A stretch of 55,926 bases of DNA from Pseudomonas sp. (GCF_030147005.1 NZ_JASLAW010000093.1:1-55926); one strand, 5' to 3'; positions 43,201-53,265 are shown, counted from the stretch's first letter. Numbers and translations: made by a program. Notes: generated by a model not told the origin, from the letters alone.

Positions 43201-43319
43201 CTTGCTTACCTTCCCTATGACGCACCTTGGATGCGCCAAAAATCATCGCCGACCTTGCTGCAGTTTCCCTGGCAGTTCACGGCCCTGGAGAATGCAGGCC
43301 AGTCGGATTAACGGGCATC

Positions 43320-44672
43320 CTAGCCCGCTTCAAATAACGCCATCGCCTCGACATGCGCTGTCTGCGGAAACATGTCGAGGATCCCGGCACGCTTTAGCCG
43401 GTAGCCTTGCTTGACCAACTCAATCGTGTCCCGCGCCAGCGTGGCTGGATTGCAGGATACGTACACCAGGCGCCTGGCACCCAGACCGGCAAGTTCACGC
43501 ACAACCTCTTGGGCACCATCGCGAGGTGGGTCCAAGAGTACCGCAGAAAAGCCCTGTTTGGCCCATTGCGCGTCAGTCAGAGGCAGGGACAAATCAGCCT
43601 GAAAAAACTTTGCATTATGCAAATGATTGTTTACGGCGTTTTGTGCAGCACGCTCCACCATGGCCTGCACGCCTTCCACGGCCACCACTTCGCGTACCTG
43701 CCGGGCCAGTGGCAGGGCGAAATTGCCCAGCCCGCAAAACAGATCCAGTACCCGTTCATCGGGTTGCGGCGCCAACCATTCCATGGCCTGGGCGACCATC
43801 GCCTCGTTGACCCCGGCGTTGACCTGTACAAAATCTCCCGGCCGATAAGCCAGTTCCAGGTCCCATGCCTCCAGTCGAAAACCGAGCGCTTTATCTGGCT
43901 CGACCGGTTCCGGCTGACCTTCGCCATGCAGCCATAATTGCGCGTCATGGAACGTACAAAACTCCTTCAACACCTGCATGTCCGCGTCTGACAACGGTGC
44001 CATATGCCGAAGCAACACGGCGACGGACGTACCGCTGAACAGCTCCACGTGCCCCAACGCCTGCGGTTTGCTCAAGCGGCGCAGCATGTTCGGCAGACGC
44101 TGCATGATCGGTTGCAAGGCCTGTACCAATACCGGGCAATCATCGATGGCGACGATGTCCTGGCTGGCCACGGCGCGAAAACCCACCTCGAGTGTTTTCG
44201 CCTTGGCGTCCCACCGCACCGCCACGCGGGCGCGACGGCGGTAGCCGAATTCCGGGCCGCTCAACGGTGCGGCCCACTCTTGCGGCTCGACACCGGCCAC
44301 GCGGGACAATTGCTCGGCGAGCATGCGCTGCTTCAGGGCGAGCTGTTCGTCATGGGGCAGGTGTTGCACGCTGCAGCCGCCGCAGCGGCCAACATGGGCG
44401 CAGGGTGCCGGGCGGCGCAGTTCGCTGGCCTTGAACACACGCTCGGTGCGCGCCTCGACCACCTTGCCGTGGGCGCCGAGCACCCGCGCTTCCACCTCTT
44501 CGCCGGCCAGCGCACCATTGACGAACCAGGTACGGCCTTCGAAGTACACGATGCCGCGACCGTCGTTGGCCAGGCGTTCGATGGTCAGGCGTTGCTTCTT
44601 GCCTACCGGAATCTGCGGGGCGCGGCTGCCGCCCGTCGGTTGGAAGCGCAGGCCTCTCTCGTGCTTGGCCAT
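43320..44672 (-). CDS. rlmD: 23S rRNA (uracil(1939)-C(5))-methyltransferase RlmD
   Basis: The 450-residue protein has an N-terminal TRAM-like domain (about 20-80), the iron-sulphur cysteines C-x5-C-x2-C in CAHVGRCGGC (about 91-100) with a further Cys in IDDCPVL, a SAM-binding region LDLFCGLGNFALPLA (about 309-323) and the catalytic YVSCNPATLARD (about 405-416). It methylates U1939. Its start overlaps the cysM stop by one base (TGATG). Confidence 0.95.
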   Translation of the reverse strand: MAKHERGLRFQPTGGSRAPQIPVGKKQRLTIERLANDGRGIVYFEGRTWFVNGALAGEEVEARVLGAHGKVVEARTERVFKASELRRPAPCAHVGRCGGCSVQHLPHDEQLALKQRMLAEQLSRVAGVEPQEWAAPLSGPEFGYRRRARVAVRWDAKAKTLEVGFRAVASQDIVAIDDCPVLVQALQPIMQRLPNMLRRLSKPQALGHVELFSGTSVAVLLRHMAPLSDADMQVLKEFCTFHDAQLWLHGEGQPEPVEPDKALGFRLEAWDLELAYRPGDFVQVNAGVNEAMVAQAMEWLAPQPDERVLDLFCGLGNFALPLARQVREVVAVEGVQAMVERAAQNAVNNHLHNAKFFQADLSLPLTDAQWAKQGFSAVLLDPPRDGAQEVVRELAGLGARRLVYVSCNPATLARDTIELVKQGYRLKRAGILDMFPQTAHVEAMALFEAG

Positions 44673-45574
44673 CAGTTGGGTTCGTCGAAAATGCCGGTCG
44701 ACAGGTAGCGGTCGCCTCGGTCACAGATGATCGCGACGATCACCGCGTTTTCAACCTCCCTGGACAAACGCAACATACCGGCCACGGCCCCACCGGACGA
44801 CACGCCGCAGAAGATGCCCTCTTCACGGGCCAGGCGGCGGGTGGTGTCTTCGGCTTCACGCTGGGCCATGTCGATAATGCGGTCCACTCGCGTGGCGTTG
44901 TAAATCTTCGGCAAGTACTCTTCAGGCCAGCGCCGGATACCGGGGATGGCCGCGCCCTCCATCGGTTGCAGGCCGACGATCTGAATCGCCGGGTTCTGCT
45001 CCTTGAGAAAGCGCGAATTGCCCATGATGGTGCCGGTGGTGCCCATGGAGCTGACGAAATGGGTAACGGTGCCCTGGGTCTGGCGCCAGATTTCCGGGCC
45101 GGTACTGGTGTAGTGCGCTTCGGGGTTGTCACCGTTGGCAAACTGGTCCAGCACAACGCCACGGCCTTCGGCGGCCATGCGCTCGGCGAGGTCGCGGGCG
45201 CCTTCCATGCCCTGCTCCTGGGTGACCAGGACAAGTTCGGCGCCGTAAGCGGTCATCGCGGCCTTGCGCTCGGCGCTGCCGTTGTCGGGCATGATCAGCA
45301 CCATCTTGTAACCCTTGATCGCGGCGGCCATGGCCAGGGCGATCCCGGTATTACCCGAGGTGGCTTCGATCAGCGTGTCGCCCGGCTTGATCTGCCCGCG
45401 CAGTTCGGCGCGGGTGATCATCGACAGCGCCGGGCGGTCCTTGACGGAGCCGGCGGGGTTGTTGCCTTCAAGCTTGAGCAACAGGGTATTGCTGGTTTCA
45501 CCCGCCATGCGTTGCAAGCGGACCAGGGGCGTGTTGCCGACGCAATCGGCGATTGTTGGGTACTGCAAGGTCAT
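44672..45574 (-). CDS. cysM: Cysteine synthase B
   Basis: The 300-residue PLP enzyme has the lysine in KLEGNNPAGSVKDRPA (about 36-51), the TSGNTGIALA phosphate loop (about 72-81) and SMGTTGTIMG near 175. It makes cysteine from O-acetylserine with sulphide or thiosulphate. ATG 45574 is the family start; the longer frame to 45640 is not supported. It is upstream of and coupled to rlmD. Confidence 0.95.
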   Translation of the reverse strand: MTLQYPTIADCVGNTPLVRLQRMAGETSNTLLLKLEGNNPAGSVKDRPALSMITRAELRGQIKPGDTLIEATSGNTGIALAMAAAIKGYKMVLIMPDNGSAERKAAMTAYGAELVLVTQEQGMEGARDLAERMAAEGRGVVLDQFANGDNPEAHYTSTGPEIWRQTQGTVTHFVSSMGTTGTIMGNSRFLKEQNPAIQIVGLQPMEGAAIPGIRRWPEEYLPKIYNATRVDRIIDMAQREAEDTTRRLAREEGIFCGVSSGGAVAGMLRLSREVENAVIVAIICDRGDRYLSTGIFDEPN

Positions 45575-45681
45575 GGCGTATTCGCAATCCAGACTGCGGG
45601 GGCGGACATCATACCGGGAAAGATCCGTGGGCCATATCACGCAAAGTGCGGTGCTTATGGCTTATAGGAATAAGCGAAAAG

Positions 45682-48600
45682 TCAGGCGTTTACGAAGTCG
45701 GTCCATTCCGTAAGGGTCAAATCGCGAATCAGCTCGGCCTTGGCCTGTTGCATCGGCACATTAAGGATGTCGATGTAATTTTTGTACGCCCATTCGGTCA
45801 TGCCTCCATTGCCGACTTTCTCCGTGGCCAACTCCAGCGCGCGTCGGAATGGCTTGAGCGTAGCGTCAAAACGCTGCGGGTGCTTGCGCTCCAGAAATTC
45901 CACCCAGTATTCCTCACTCTCAAGCCGCAGAGGCCAGTTGAGGTGGGATTCTTCACGCAAAATTCGCTGACGTAACTCATTTACGGACTGAGGGCTTGGC
46001 GTTGCCGTCGCGCTGTCAAACCTCCCAGGCAGTGCGAGAGGCAAGTCCAGGCTGGGGGCCAGGGCGATTCGATAGATCAGGATACGCGCGCAGGCCTCTC
46101 GGGCCAATTGGTGAGGAAAATCGCGAAACAGATGATGCTCGATGGAGGCCAGGCGTCGCAAAGCCCGGTAGTAATTCACAAAGTCCGCGCCTGCGGCTTC
46201 AACATTTCCAGCGAGCATCTGCACCGGCAGCATGCGCAGTTCGATCTCATTGAGGCACAACAGCCAACCATCCATGCCTCCGCTCATGTAGCGCCAAGAC
46301 GTTTGAAAAAGGATCTGCTGCAAACGGCCATTGTGATTGGCGCCTTCAATCACCTGCCAGACGCGCTGCGTAACGTTCTGGCGCAGGGCTTGGTGCTCAG
46401 GCGCAATCAAAGGCGGGAACGAGGACAGGTTCCACAACAAGTTGAAAAATTGATCGGCCATCTGCTTGCCGGCCAACACTGTCCATTCATCTCTCCATCG
46501 AGGCACTTCATTCAGAGGGACCGGCACCAGCCAGCGTTCAACGGATGGGAGCGGGAATACACCTTCGTGCCACAAACCGAAATCGACGTTCTGATAACCC
46601 TGCCGTTTCCGGTAACGGCTGAGCAGCTGCAAGGTAGCCTGGGAAAGTTCATTGCCATGGAGGTTCATAGCGCGATGCACGTTTTCGTTGATATAAAGAT
46701 CATCCTCTGTAAGCACCTTGAAACGGTTGTCGCGCAAGTCGAAGTCCCGCAGTTTTCGCAGAGTCGTCGCGCCCTGTGGCAATAGGTTTATTTGTGTATT
46801 TCTGAGCTTGAGCACCTGCAGTGCCTTCAGCCCATACAGGATCAGGCGCCTACCCTTGCTCAGTGGGTTGTAGGACAGGTCCAGGACAGTCAGGCGCGTC
46901 AGGTCTTGCAGGCGCATCGTATCGAGCAGATTAGGCCGAATAAGGTTGTTGGACAGATTCAGCTGCTTCAAATACAGAAGCTCTGACAACCGTTCAGGCA
47001 GATGCTCCAGGCGGTTACCGTCGAGAAAAAGCCTGCGCAGCGCCGGGAACTGCCTGAGAAAATTCGACGGCAACCCCTGCAACTGATTGTTCCTCAGGCT
47101 CAAGTGCGTGACATGGCCAAAGTACGCGTTCATCAAAGGCAACGCATCCAGCGCCAGATCGTCCAGATACAGTTCGTGGTTCACACCGCGAGGGGAATTT
47201 TCCTTACGCCAGCAACGTCGAATTAGCTCAGCGGCTTCGCTGCGTGCAGCCTGCCGGGCCGCACTCCCCGCTTGAGCAGACCAAAGGCTGAGGACTCCGT
47301 TCAGGGCGTCCCGCTCCCTGAACAGTGTGTCAATCGCCTCGCCGCGCTCCTTCACCGAATCACTCAGGTTTGCCAACAGTTCAAACGCCTCCAGATCGGT
47401 TTTTGCAGGAAACAACTCACGCAAACGCGCCACCTGCGCCCGGTCCGTCGGCCCCAATTTTTCACCGCCGCTCAGCGGATAAGCAATTCGCCCGTCAGAT
47501 ACGCGCCGAGGCGGGTTGAACCAGGCGGGATGTTCTATGCCAAGCAGGGCGTCCACCGAATCGCCCGCATGTTCCTGGCGGTAGCCAATCTCCTCCATCA
47601 ATTCTTCGACGCCACCCTTATGGGTATAGCCAATCGCCTGGCGATCGAGGGGCGGCAACGCACCTAGCAACACAGACAAGAAAGCCCCGGGGGTTCCCAC
47701 CGCCCGCCGGCTTGCGTCCGATTGAGGAATGTACGCCTGATAATGACCGGCCACCGGTTCCAGAATGCGCTTGAGCCCTCCATCGGCGGGGCCGATGCTG
47801 TCGATCAACAATCCCCGCTCCCATACTTCAACGCGCATGTGGCGCGGCCACCCCGCGATATCCGGCAATGTATGCAGGATCAATTTCGCGCTGTCTTGAT
47901 TTGCCGCAGCGGGCAGATACACGCCCTCTATAGCCCTGACCCTGCGCAGTTGCTTGACCCACCAGCGGATGGAACCGGTAAGGGCCAAGGGCACGCGGCC
48001 GGCCTCCAGGCTCTGCACCTCATCAGCCGACGCTTGATCCACCAGGCTCTCGGCGACAGCCGCCGTCAAGCTGGGGAAATCACGCTGCAGCACCTGCGCC
48101 AACGGGTCGAGCGACGCTTCGCTCTTGTGACAAAGTGCCTTGAAAAACAGTCGCTCCATTTGTGGCTTGTCTATATCCACTTTGGACTCCAGCACCGTGA
48201 CTTGATCGGCGCGAGACGCTCCCGCGACGCCAACCAATACGTCAGCGGGCTCGGGCCCGATCTCACCCAGCAGCTCGTCGTAAAAGTCCCGCCCAACCTC
48301 CATGCCCGATTTGACACGTTGATGAATGGTGAAGCGCTCGACTGTTTCTCTCAGGATGGCGGGGGGACGCTCGTTGCGCATATGCACCCGGCGCAGGATG
48401 GCCGGCGTCACACCGCTGATCCGCTGGATCTGCGCGATGGCATCCGGTGGCAACGCGCGCGCAATAGGGCCCAAACGATAAAACGGCTTCTGCCCATCCC
48501 AGGTCAGCGGATTTTCCCATTCGTGGCGCCAGGCGCCGGCGCCGTTGTGGATCAGTACGGGTTCATAGGCCTGCTCCAGCGAGGGGTGTTGAATACGCCA

Positions 48601-51600
48601 GGCTTCACGCCCGTGTTCCAGGGCGACCTGGAAATACTCTCCCTCGATAAACACGTAGCGATCCTCGCCCAGCGCGTACAGGCCCAGCGCATCAGGCTCA
48701 GCGGCAATCCCCGCCGTATCGACCGCGCTGACGTACTGCCCGACCTCACGCAATGAAGGATAAAACCGGCCATCCGGAGCACGATTGCTTAGCAAGGCCC
48801 GTGCGGCGGCGTGTCGGAATTCGGTGATGGCCCGCTGCGCGTTCCATCCCAGCCTGCTCAGGGCGCTTTCAGGGATTTGACTCACAACAGCTTGATAGAA
48901 ACCATCGGCACCGCTGAAGCTCTCTGCGAGGATGGAGGCTTGGTGGTTGTACAGTGAAAACCGTCCAGTCCCATGATCGATCACAACGACGGTCTTGTCG
49001 CGCGCGCCTCGCGAAACATAAGGCACCGCTTGCGCCTGAGGGCTGACAACCAGCGCCTGGCCGGTCAGATCGCGCAGTACGCCGGGAGCATGCTCTGCGG
49101 CCCAATTCTGGGTGTTTTGATCGAACCGTCGAGGATGAAACACACCGTCGACAATCGCTTCCCGGCGCGCCACCTGACGGGCGTTGCGCAGCGCGGTGTA
49201 CAGCGCTTCGGGCTGTAGCTGCGAGTACAGGAGCTGCGTCTGCTGGTGCGCCGACAGCGGGTGCAGACGCAGCACCTCCAACAAGCGTGCCTGGCTCAAT
49301 TGGGGGTGCAGAGTCTGTAACTGCTCGATCACGGCGGGCACGTGAGGATCGTTGACGACGCTATCGGGCAACAAAGAACGCACCGATTCAGGCGCGCCTA
49401 TGGCCCCGGCGCGGGTCACATTGGCATACGTCGTGAGCGCGTCGAACAGGTCAATTCGCAAAGCCTTGGCTTTATCAGCCAGTTGCTGGGCCAGTTCATT
49501 TAATTTGCTGGATGAAAAAAAACCGGGCAGCAAATCGGCAATGGCCCGGGGCAACTGAGCAGTGATGCGACGGGGCGTCGCATAGGCGAACACATCGCCT
49601 TCCAGCATCGTGACCCTTACTTCCGTCCTGGTCTGGCGCGCCGAACTTTTGCTGTAGCGCCGCACCTCAAGGCCCTGCGAGTTTTCAATACTCAGGGATG
49701 TGTCTGACGGCCAATCCTTCAGTTGGGTGAACAACGGCGCGAGGATACCTACCGCACCGACCGCCTCGACAGCGTTGGAGTCGGCACCTTCGGTGGCCCA
49801 GTTGATCAATCTGTCGACGTTGAATCGATGCACCGCCTCGACCAACGAGGCCGACGGCTGTGCGCCTTCCCAGACCTGGTCCAAGGCATCGCGAGCGCTG
49901 TTGCTGGTCTTGAGCGCGCTTTCCAGCTTCGGTAGCGGTGCATCGACGGCGCCGATCATTTTTTCCAGCAACTGCGCGTCGGTCTGGCTTTGACGCTCGG
50001 GGACCGTCAGGGGTTTGCTCTGCTGAACAAGCCGCTGATACAACGCTTCATGACGTCGTTTGACTGCAGGGGCCAAACGCGCATGCAAGAATCTGCTACT
50101 GAGCAGATCAGCTACATCCAGGGCCACTTGCACCAGGTCCGCACGCTCCCCTTTCTGTAGGCCCTCGAACAATGTTTGCCCCAGAGAAGCGAACATCCCG
50201 AACGCCCTCAACCGCCCCAGACCTTTGAGTGGGCCCGGTACCGGGATCAATAGCAGGCTGATGATTTCATTGAACAGGGTCTGGAAGATCTCCAGCAAAG
50301 TGGGCATCAGCCCAGGTGTTTCATGGGCGAGCGTCTTGAGGTTGGCTTTGGAACGTTCGGTGTAAAAGCGACAGAGGCTGATGACCGGCGCGTTTTCCAC
50401 GCTCTCGCGCCTGTAGCCGATGTGTTTGACCTCATTAAGCTCGGGTGCGCGCCCGAACAGCCGATACAAGAACCCGGCAACCACATTGAGCCCCTCCGGC
50501 GGGCGCTCTTTAACCAGCGTGGCCATAAGGCGCGCGTAGTCTGACAACGCCATGGCCTGGTACAACCACCCCAGCTCTTTTCGCGAATAGAACGCGTTAA
50601 AGGCGACATGAAAATCTTTGGCCGCTTGCGAAAAACTGTCGTAGTGCCTGAGAGCACCACCCGGTCGATTGGGGAAATAACTGAATGCACCTTTGCAGGC
50701 TTTAACGGAAAAAATGACATGTGCAACGCTAAGGTAATCGCCTTTCGGCAGGTTCTGATATATCCCCAAAAGTCCATAGCCGGCTCCCCCACCCTCGTTG
50801 CCTCGGCCATGTGGAATGAACATCTTTACTTCTTCGGTGTAATCCCAAGCCCCTTCGCCTGACATGGCGCGCGTCACGGCGCGGTATCTTTCCTGATTGA
50901 CACCGCTTTTATTGGCGGTTCTGAACGCTTCAATCAGTGCAAATTGCAACTCTGCGGTTGCCAACGTCAGCACCTGCCCCCCTAGTTGCGAGGGAGCGCT
51001 GAGCGCTTCATTCAAGGACGCGCGCACCTTGGCGCCGATATTGAGTTTGCGCACCAACGCGATAAAGTCCGCCGCGCTGATCCCGACACTCGGGTCCAGG
51101 TAACTGGCCTCCTCAAGGCTGACATTCCCGGGAAAGCCCCACCCGGTCAGGCCGCCATAGTTCATACAGGCAGCGTCCCACAGCGTGACGCTGGACACCG
51201 CCACGTTGTCCACGCCGGAATCAATGGCGCGGCGAACGCGCAGGAGTGGGTCGGGCTGCGTCCTTATGTCCGCCGGCTTCAGGTAGCGGGTATGAATACG
51301 GGCGGACTTGGGGTCGATCGCTTTGCCGGCGAGTTTTTCCAGCCCTGCACTCAGCGCCCCCAACGACGTGGTTTCAAGGTCGGCGCCGAGTTGGCGAATG
51401 GCAGCTTCGAAAGTGGTTTGTGCGTTGAGGTAGGTTTTTTGCAGGCGCACATAGTCAAGCTGCTCTTGCGCATCGAGGCCACTGAAAAAACCCTCGAGTT
51501 TTTTGCGCAAAGGTACCAGGACGCGCGTCACGGACCACTCCGTGCCGGACATCAATGGCGCTCGAGCGCTTTGTTCCTGGATAAATACGGACAACGCATC

Positions 51601-51633
51601 CGCGGGTGGGGGAATCCGGTCAGGCTCTGTCAT
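45682..51633 (-). CDS. Giant dermonecrotic-toxin-like protein with LRRs and NEL-like C-terminus
   Basis: The 1983-residue protein has no signal peptide. Residues about 1-1450 look like the large dermonecrotic-toxin-like region (DUF6543 type) of Pseudomonas toxins. Residues about 1504-1640 hold some six leucine-rich repeats (THLSLRNNQLQGLP, RRLFLDGNRLEHLP, KQLNLSNNLIRP, TVLDLSYNPLSKG, QVLKLRNTQINLLP, RDFDLRDNRFKVL). Residues about 1690-1983 resemble the novel E3 ligase (NEL) domain of IpaH/SspH effectors, with the helical hairpin around VNYYRALRRLASIEHHLFRD. The motif that should carry the catalytic Cys (C-x-D) reads G1786-M-D1788. An AAGGGA site precedes the ATG. It stands alone between cysM and a tRNA-modification gene. 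It is likely a host- or competitor-directed effector, but the secretion route and activity are unknown. Confidence 0.75.
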   Translation of the reverse strand: MTEPDRIPPPADALSVFIQEQSARAPLMSGTEWSVTRVLVPLRKKLEGFFSGLDAQEQLDYVRLQKTYLNAQTTFEAAIRQLGADLETTSLGALSAGLEKLAGKAIDPKSARIHTRYLKPADIRTQPDPLLRVRRAIDSGVDNVAVSSVTLWDAACMNYGGLTGWGFPGNVSLEEASYLDPSVGISAADFIALVRKLNIGAKVRASLNEALSAPSQLGGQVLTLATAELQFALIEAFRTANKSGVNQERYRAVTRAMSGEGAWDYTEEVKMFIPHGRGNEGGGAGYGLLGIYQNLPKGDYLSVAHVIFSVKACKGAFSYFPNRPGGALRHYDSFSQAAKDFHVAFNAFYSRKELGWLYQAMALSDYARLMATLVKERPPEGLNVVAGFLYRLFGRAPELNEVKHIGYRRESVENAPVISLCRFYTERSKANLKTLAHETPGLMPTLLEIFQTLFNEIISLLLIPVPGPLKGLGRLRAFGMFASLGQTLFEGLQKGERADLVQVALDVADLLSSRFLHARLAPAVKRRHEALYQRLVQQSKPLTVPERQSQTDAQLLEKMIGAVDAPLPKLESALKTSNSARDALDQVWEGAQPSASLVEAVHRFNVDRLINWATEGADSNAVEAVGAVGILAPLFTQLKDWPSDTSLSIENSQGLEVRRYSKSSARQTRTEVRVTMLEGDVFAYATPRRITAQLPRAIADLLPGFFSSSKLNELAQQLADKAKALRIDLFDALTTYANVTRAGAIGAPESVRSLLPDSVVNDPHVPAVIEQLQTLHPQLSQARLLEVLRLHPLSAHQQTQLLYSQLQPEALYTALRNARQVARREAIVDGVFHPRRFDQNTQNWAAEHAPGVLRDLTGQALVVSPQAQAVPYVSRGARDKTVVVIDHGTGRFSLYNHQASILAESFSGADGFYQAVVSQIPESALSRLGWNAQRAITEFRHAAARALLSNRAPDGRFYPSLREVGQYVSAVDTAGIAAEPDALGLYALGEDRYVFIEGEYFQVALEHGREAWRIQHPSLEQAYEPVLIHNGAGAWRHEWENPLTWDGQKPFYRLGPIARALPPDAIAQIQRISGVTPAILRRVHMRNERPPAILRETVERFTIHQRVKSGMEVGRDFYDELLGEIGPEPADVLVGVAGASRADQVTVLESKVDIDKPQMERLFFKALCHKSEASLDPLAQVLQRDFPSLTAAVAESLVDQASADEVQSLEAGRVPLALTGSIRWWVKQLRRVRAIEGVYLPAAANQDSAKLILHTLPDIAGWPRHMRVEVWERGLLIDSIGPADGGLKRILEPVAGHYQAYIPQSDASRRAVGTPGAFLSVLLGALPPLDRQAIGYTHKGGVEELMEEIGYRQEHAGDSVDALLGIEHPAWFNPPRRVSDGRIAYPLSGGEKLGPTDRAQVARLRELFPAKTDLEAFELLANLSDSVKERGEAIDTLFRERDALNGVLSLWSAQAGSAARQAARSEAAELIRRCWRKENSPRGVNHELYLDDLALDALPLMNAYFGHVTHLSLRNNQLQGLPSNFLRQFPALRRLFLDGNRLEHLPERLSELLYLKQLNLSNNLIRPNLLDTMRLQDLTRLTVLDLSYNPLSKGRRLILYGLKALQVLKLRNTQINLLPQGATTLRKLRDFDLRDNRFKVLTEDDLYINENVHRAMNLHGNELSQATLQLLSRYRKRQGYQNVDFGLWHEGVFPLPSVERWLVPVPLNEVPRWRDEWTVLAGKQMADQFFNLLWNLSSFPPLIAPEHQALRQNVTQRVWQVIEGANHNGRLQQILFQTSWRYMSGGMDGWLLCLNEIELRMLPVQMLAGNVEAAGADFVNYYRALRRLASIEHHLFRDFPHQLAREACARILIYRIALAPSLDLPLALPGRFDSATATPSPQSVNELRQRILREESHLNWPLRLESEEYWVEFLERKHPQRFDATLKPFRRALELATEKVGNGGMTEWAYKNYIDILNVPMQQAKAELIRDLTLTEWTDFVNA

Positions 51634-51696
51634 TTTTTCCCTTGAGAAAGGTGATAAATGACGAGCCTATCCAGCGGGGCTTACGCCAGGCGGTAG

Positions 51697-52296
51697 TTAT
51701 GTAGCATCGGCATGATTACGTTGGTAGACCACCTCTCCCATCGCCGCAATCTGACCCTCGATCAAGGCCTCGAACGGTTTGAGCAGTGATTCGAACGAAG
51801 TCGGGGCTTCCAGCACCTCCAACGCCCGCGTGATGGCTTCCACCGTGGACAAGGCGCCAGGCCCGGGCGCCTTGCGCAGGCGGTAGCGCGATACGCTCTC
51901 GCCAGCCAGGGTAACCCGTGGCAAGGCGGCCAATAACGGGTTGAGGTGCAACATTTTACGCGCCTTGCGCCAGGTGCCGTCGGGCACCACCAACAACATC
52001 GGCTGGTCATCTGGCGCATAGGCTTGCAGGCGTTGGGCGTCGTCGGCCGGGAACAGCAGACGCGCCTTATAACCGGGCTGATTCAACATCGTTGCCAAAT
52101 CGTCGAACACCTCGCCCACCACCAACTGCGCATTGTTCAACCCCAACGCCGCCAGTCGCGCGGTATTGAGCGCATGGTTGACCTCGCTCGGATGCTGCAA
52201 CAGCAACACGCGGGTGCGACTGTCGAGACGGGGGATCAGCGAGCACAAGCAGTGGCTGATTGGCCTGAGGCAACGGGAACACTGGGGTCTGGACAT
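51697..52296 (-). CDS. DTW-domain tRNA-uridine aminocarboxypropyltransferase (TapT/YfiP-like)
   Basis: The 199-residue protein has an N-terminal zinc-type cysteine set C-x2-C-x6-C-x-C (residues 6-18), HPSEVNHALNTARLAALGL and the DTW motif in LLVVPDGTWRKARKM (about 104-118). DTW enzymes add the 3-amino-3-carboxypropyl group to tRNA uridine (acp3U). It starts 6 bases after the LysR stop on the same strand. Confidence 0.87.
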   Translation of the reverse strand: MSRPQCSRCLRPISHCLCSLIPRLDSRTRVLLLQHPSEVNHALNTARLAALGLNNAQLVVGEVFDDLATMLNQPGYKARLLFPADDAQRLQAYAPDDQPMLLVVPDGTWRKARKMLHLNPLLAALPRVTLAGESVSRYRLRKAPGPGALSTVEAITRALEVLEAPTSFESLLKPFEALIEGQIAAMGEVVYQRNHADAT

Positions 52297-52302
52297 GGTT
52301 TT

Positions 52303-53196
52303 TCAGGCCTGGTTGAGCTGGGCTTTAAGTAAATCGCGAAAGGTCTGGATCAGCGGTTCGCGGCTGCGCCCCCGGCGCATGATCATCGAAAACGGCGCCT
52401 GGTAGCCAAAGGTGGCCGGCAGCAGCACGCGCAGGTCGCCCTTGTCGGCCCAGGCCTGGGCATAGTGCTCGGGCAGGTAGCCGATGTAGGCGCCGGACAG
52501 CACCAGGATCAGCTGCGCCTCCATGCTTTCCACGGTCGCGGCGCTGTGCTTGAAACCGTGGCGCGCCAGTTCGGCCTGGCTCCAATAACCACGCCCGACC
52601 ATACGCTGCTGGGTGATGACCTGCTCGGGGATGCGCCGCTCGCTGAATAACGGGTGCCGGGTGCTGCAATACAACCAGTGCTGTTCGCGGTACAGCGGCA
52701 TATACATCAGCCCGCTCATGCGGTTGGAGAACGCGCCGATGGCCAGGTCCAGGCGATTGTCCTGCACCCCCAGTTGCAGTTCATAAGGGCTCATCACCGA
52801 CAGGTGCAAATGCACCGCCGGATGTTCGAGGCTGTAGGCGCCGATCACCTCAGCGAACGGCAGGGCCTTGTCGCTGACGGTAGAGTCGAGCACGCCGAGC
52901 TTCAGTGTGCCGCGCAACTCGCCCTTCAACGCGGCGGCGTATTGTTCGAAGCCTTCCAGTTCGCCCAATAAACGCAAGGTTTCCTGATGAAACAGCTCGC
53001 CCTTGCTGGTCAGGTTGAAGCCGCCCCGCCCGCGGTGGCACAGCACCAGGCCCAACGTCGATTCCAACTGGCTCATATAGGTGCTGATGGCCGACGTCGA
53101 CAGGTTGAGTTCGTGCTGGGCGTTGGCGAACCCCTGGTGCCGCACGACGCTGACGAAGATGCGCAGGAGTTTCAGGTCGGGCAAGGCGTTGGCCAT
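52303..53196 (-). CDS. gbuR: LysR-family regulator, probably of guanidinobutyrase (GbuR-like)
   Basis: The 297-residue protein has an N-terminal LysR helix-turn-helix (LKLLRIFVSVVRHQGFANAQHELNLSTSAISTYMSQLE, about 8-46) and a substrate-binding domain. It is divergent from gbuA across 153 bases with an interrupted palindrome, the usual layout for an activator of the neighbouring gene. In P. aeruginosa GbuR, a LysR protein next to gbuA, activates it in response to 4-guanidinobutyrate. The symbol is inferred from that context. Confidence 0.8.
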   Translation of the reverse strand: MANALPDLKLLRIFVSVVRHQGFANAQHELNLSTSAISTYMSQLESTLGLVLCHRGRGGFNLTSKGELFHQETLRLLGELEGFEQYAAALKGELRGTLKLGVLDSTVSDKALPFAEVIGAYSLEHPAVHLHLSVMSPYELQLGVQDNRLDLAIGAFSNRMSGLMYMPLYREQHWLYCSTRHPLFSERRIPEQVITQQRMVGRGYWSQAELARHGFKHSAATVESMEAQLILVLSGAYIGYLPEHYAQAWADKGDLRVLLPATFGYQAPFSMIMRRGRSREPLIQTFRDLLKAQLNQA

Positions 53197-53241
53197 GGGT
53201 TCTCCGGATTCAACTGATGCGGCGCAGTCTACCCCCAGGCT

Positions 53242-53265
53242 TTAGTTTAGAAAAATCTGAACTAA
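53242..53265. promoter_or_regulatory. Putative LysR operator between gbuR and gbuA
   Basis: TTAGTTTAGA-AAAA-TCTGAACTAA has 10-base arms that pair at 9 positions and by a wobble at the tenth. It is near the gbuR start and about 85 bases upstream of gbuA, a typical recognition-site position for a LysR activator. Confidence 0.55.
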
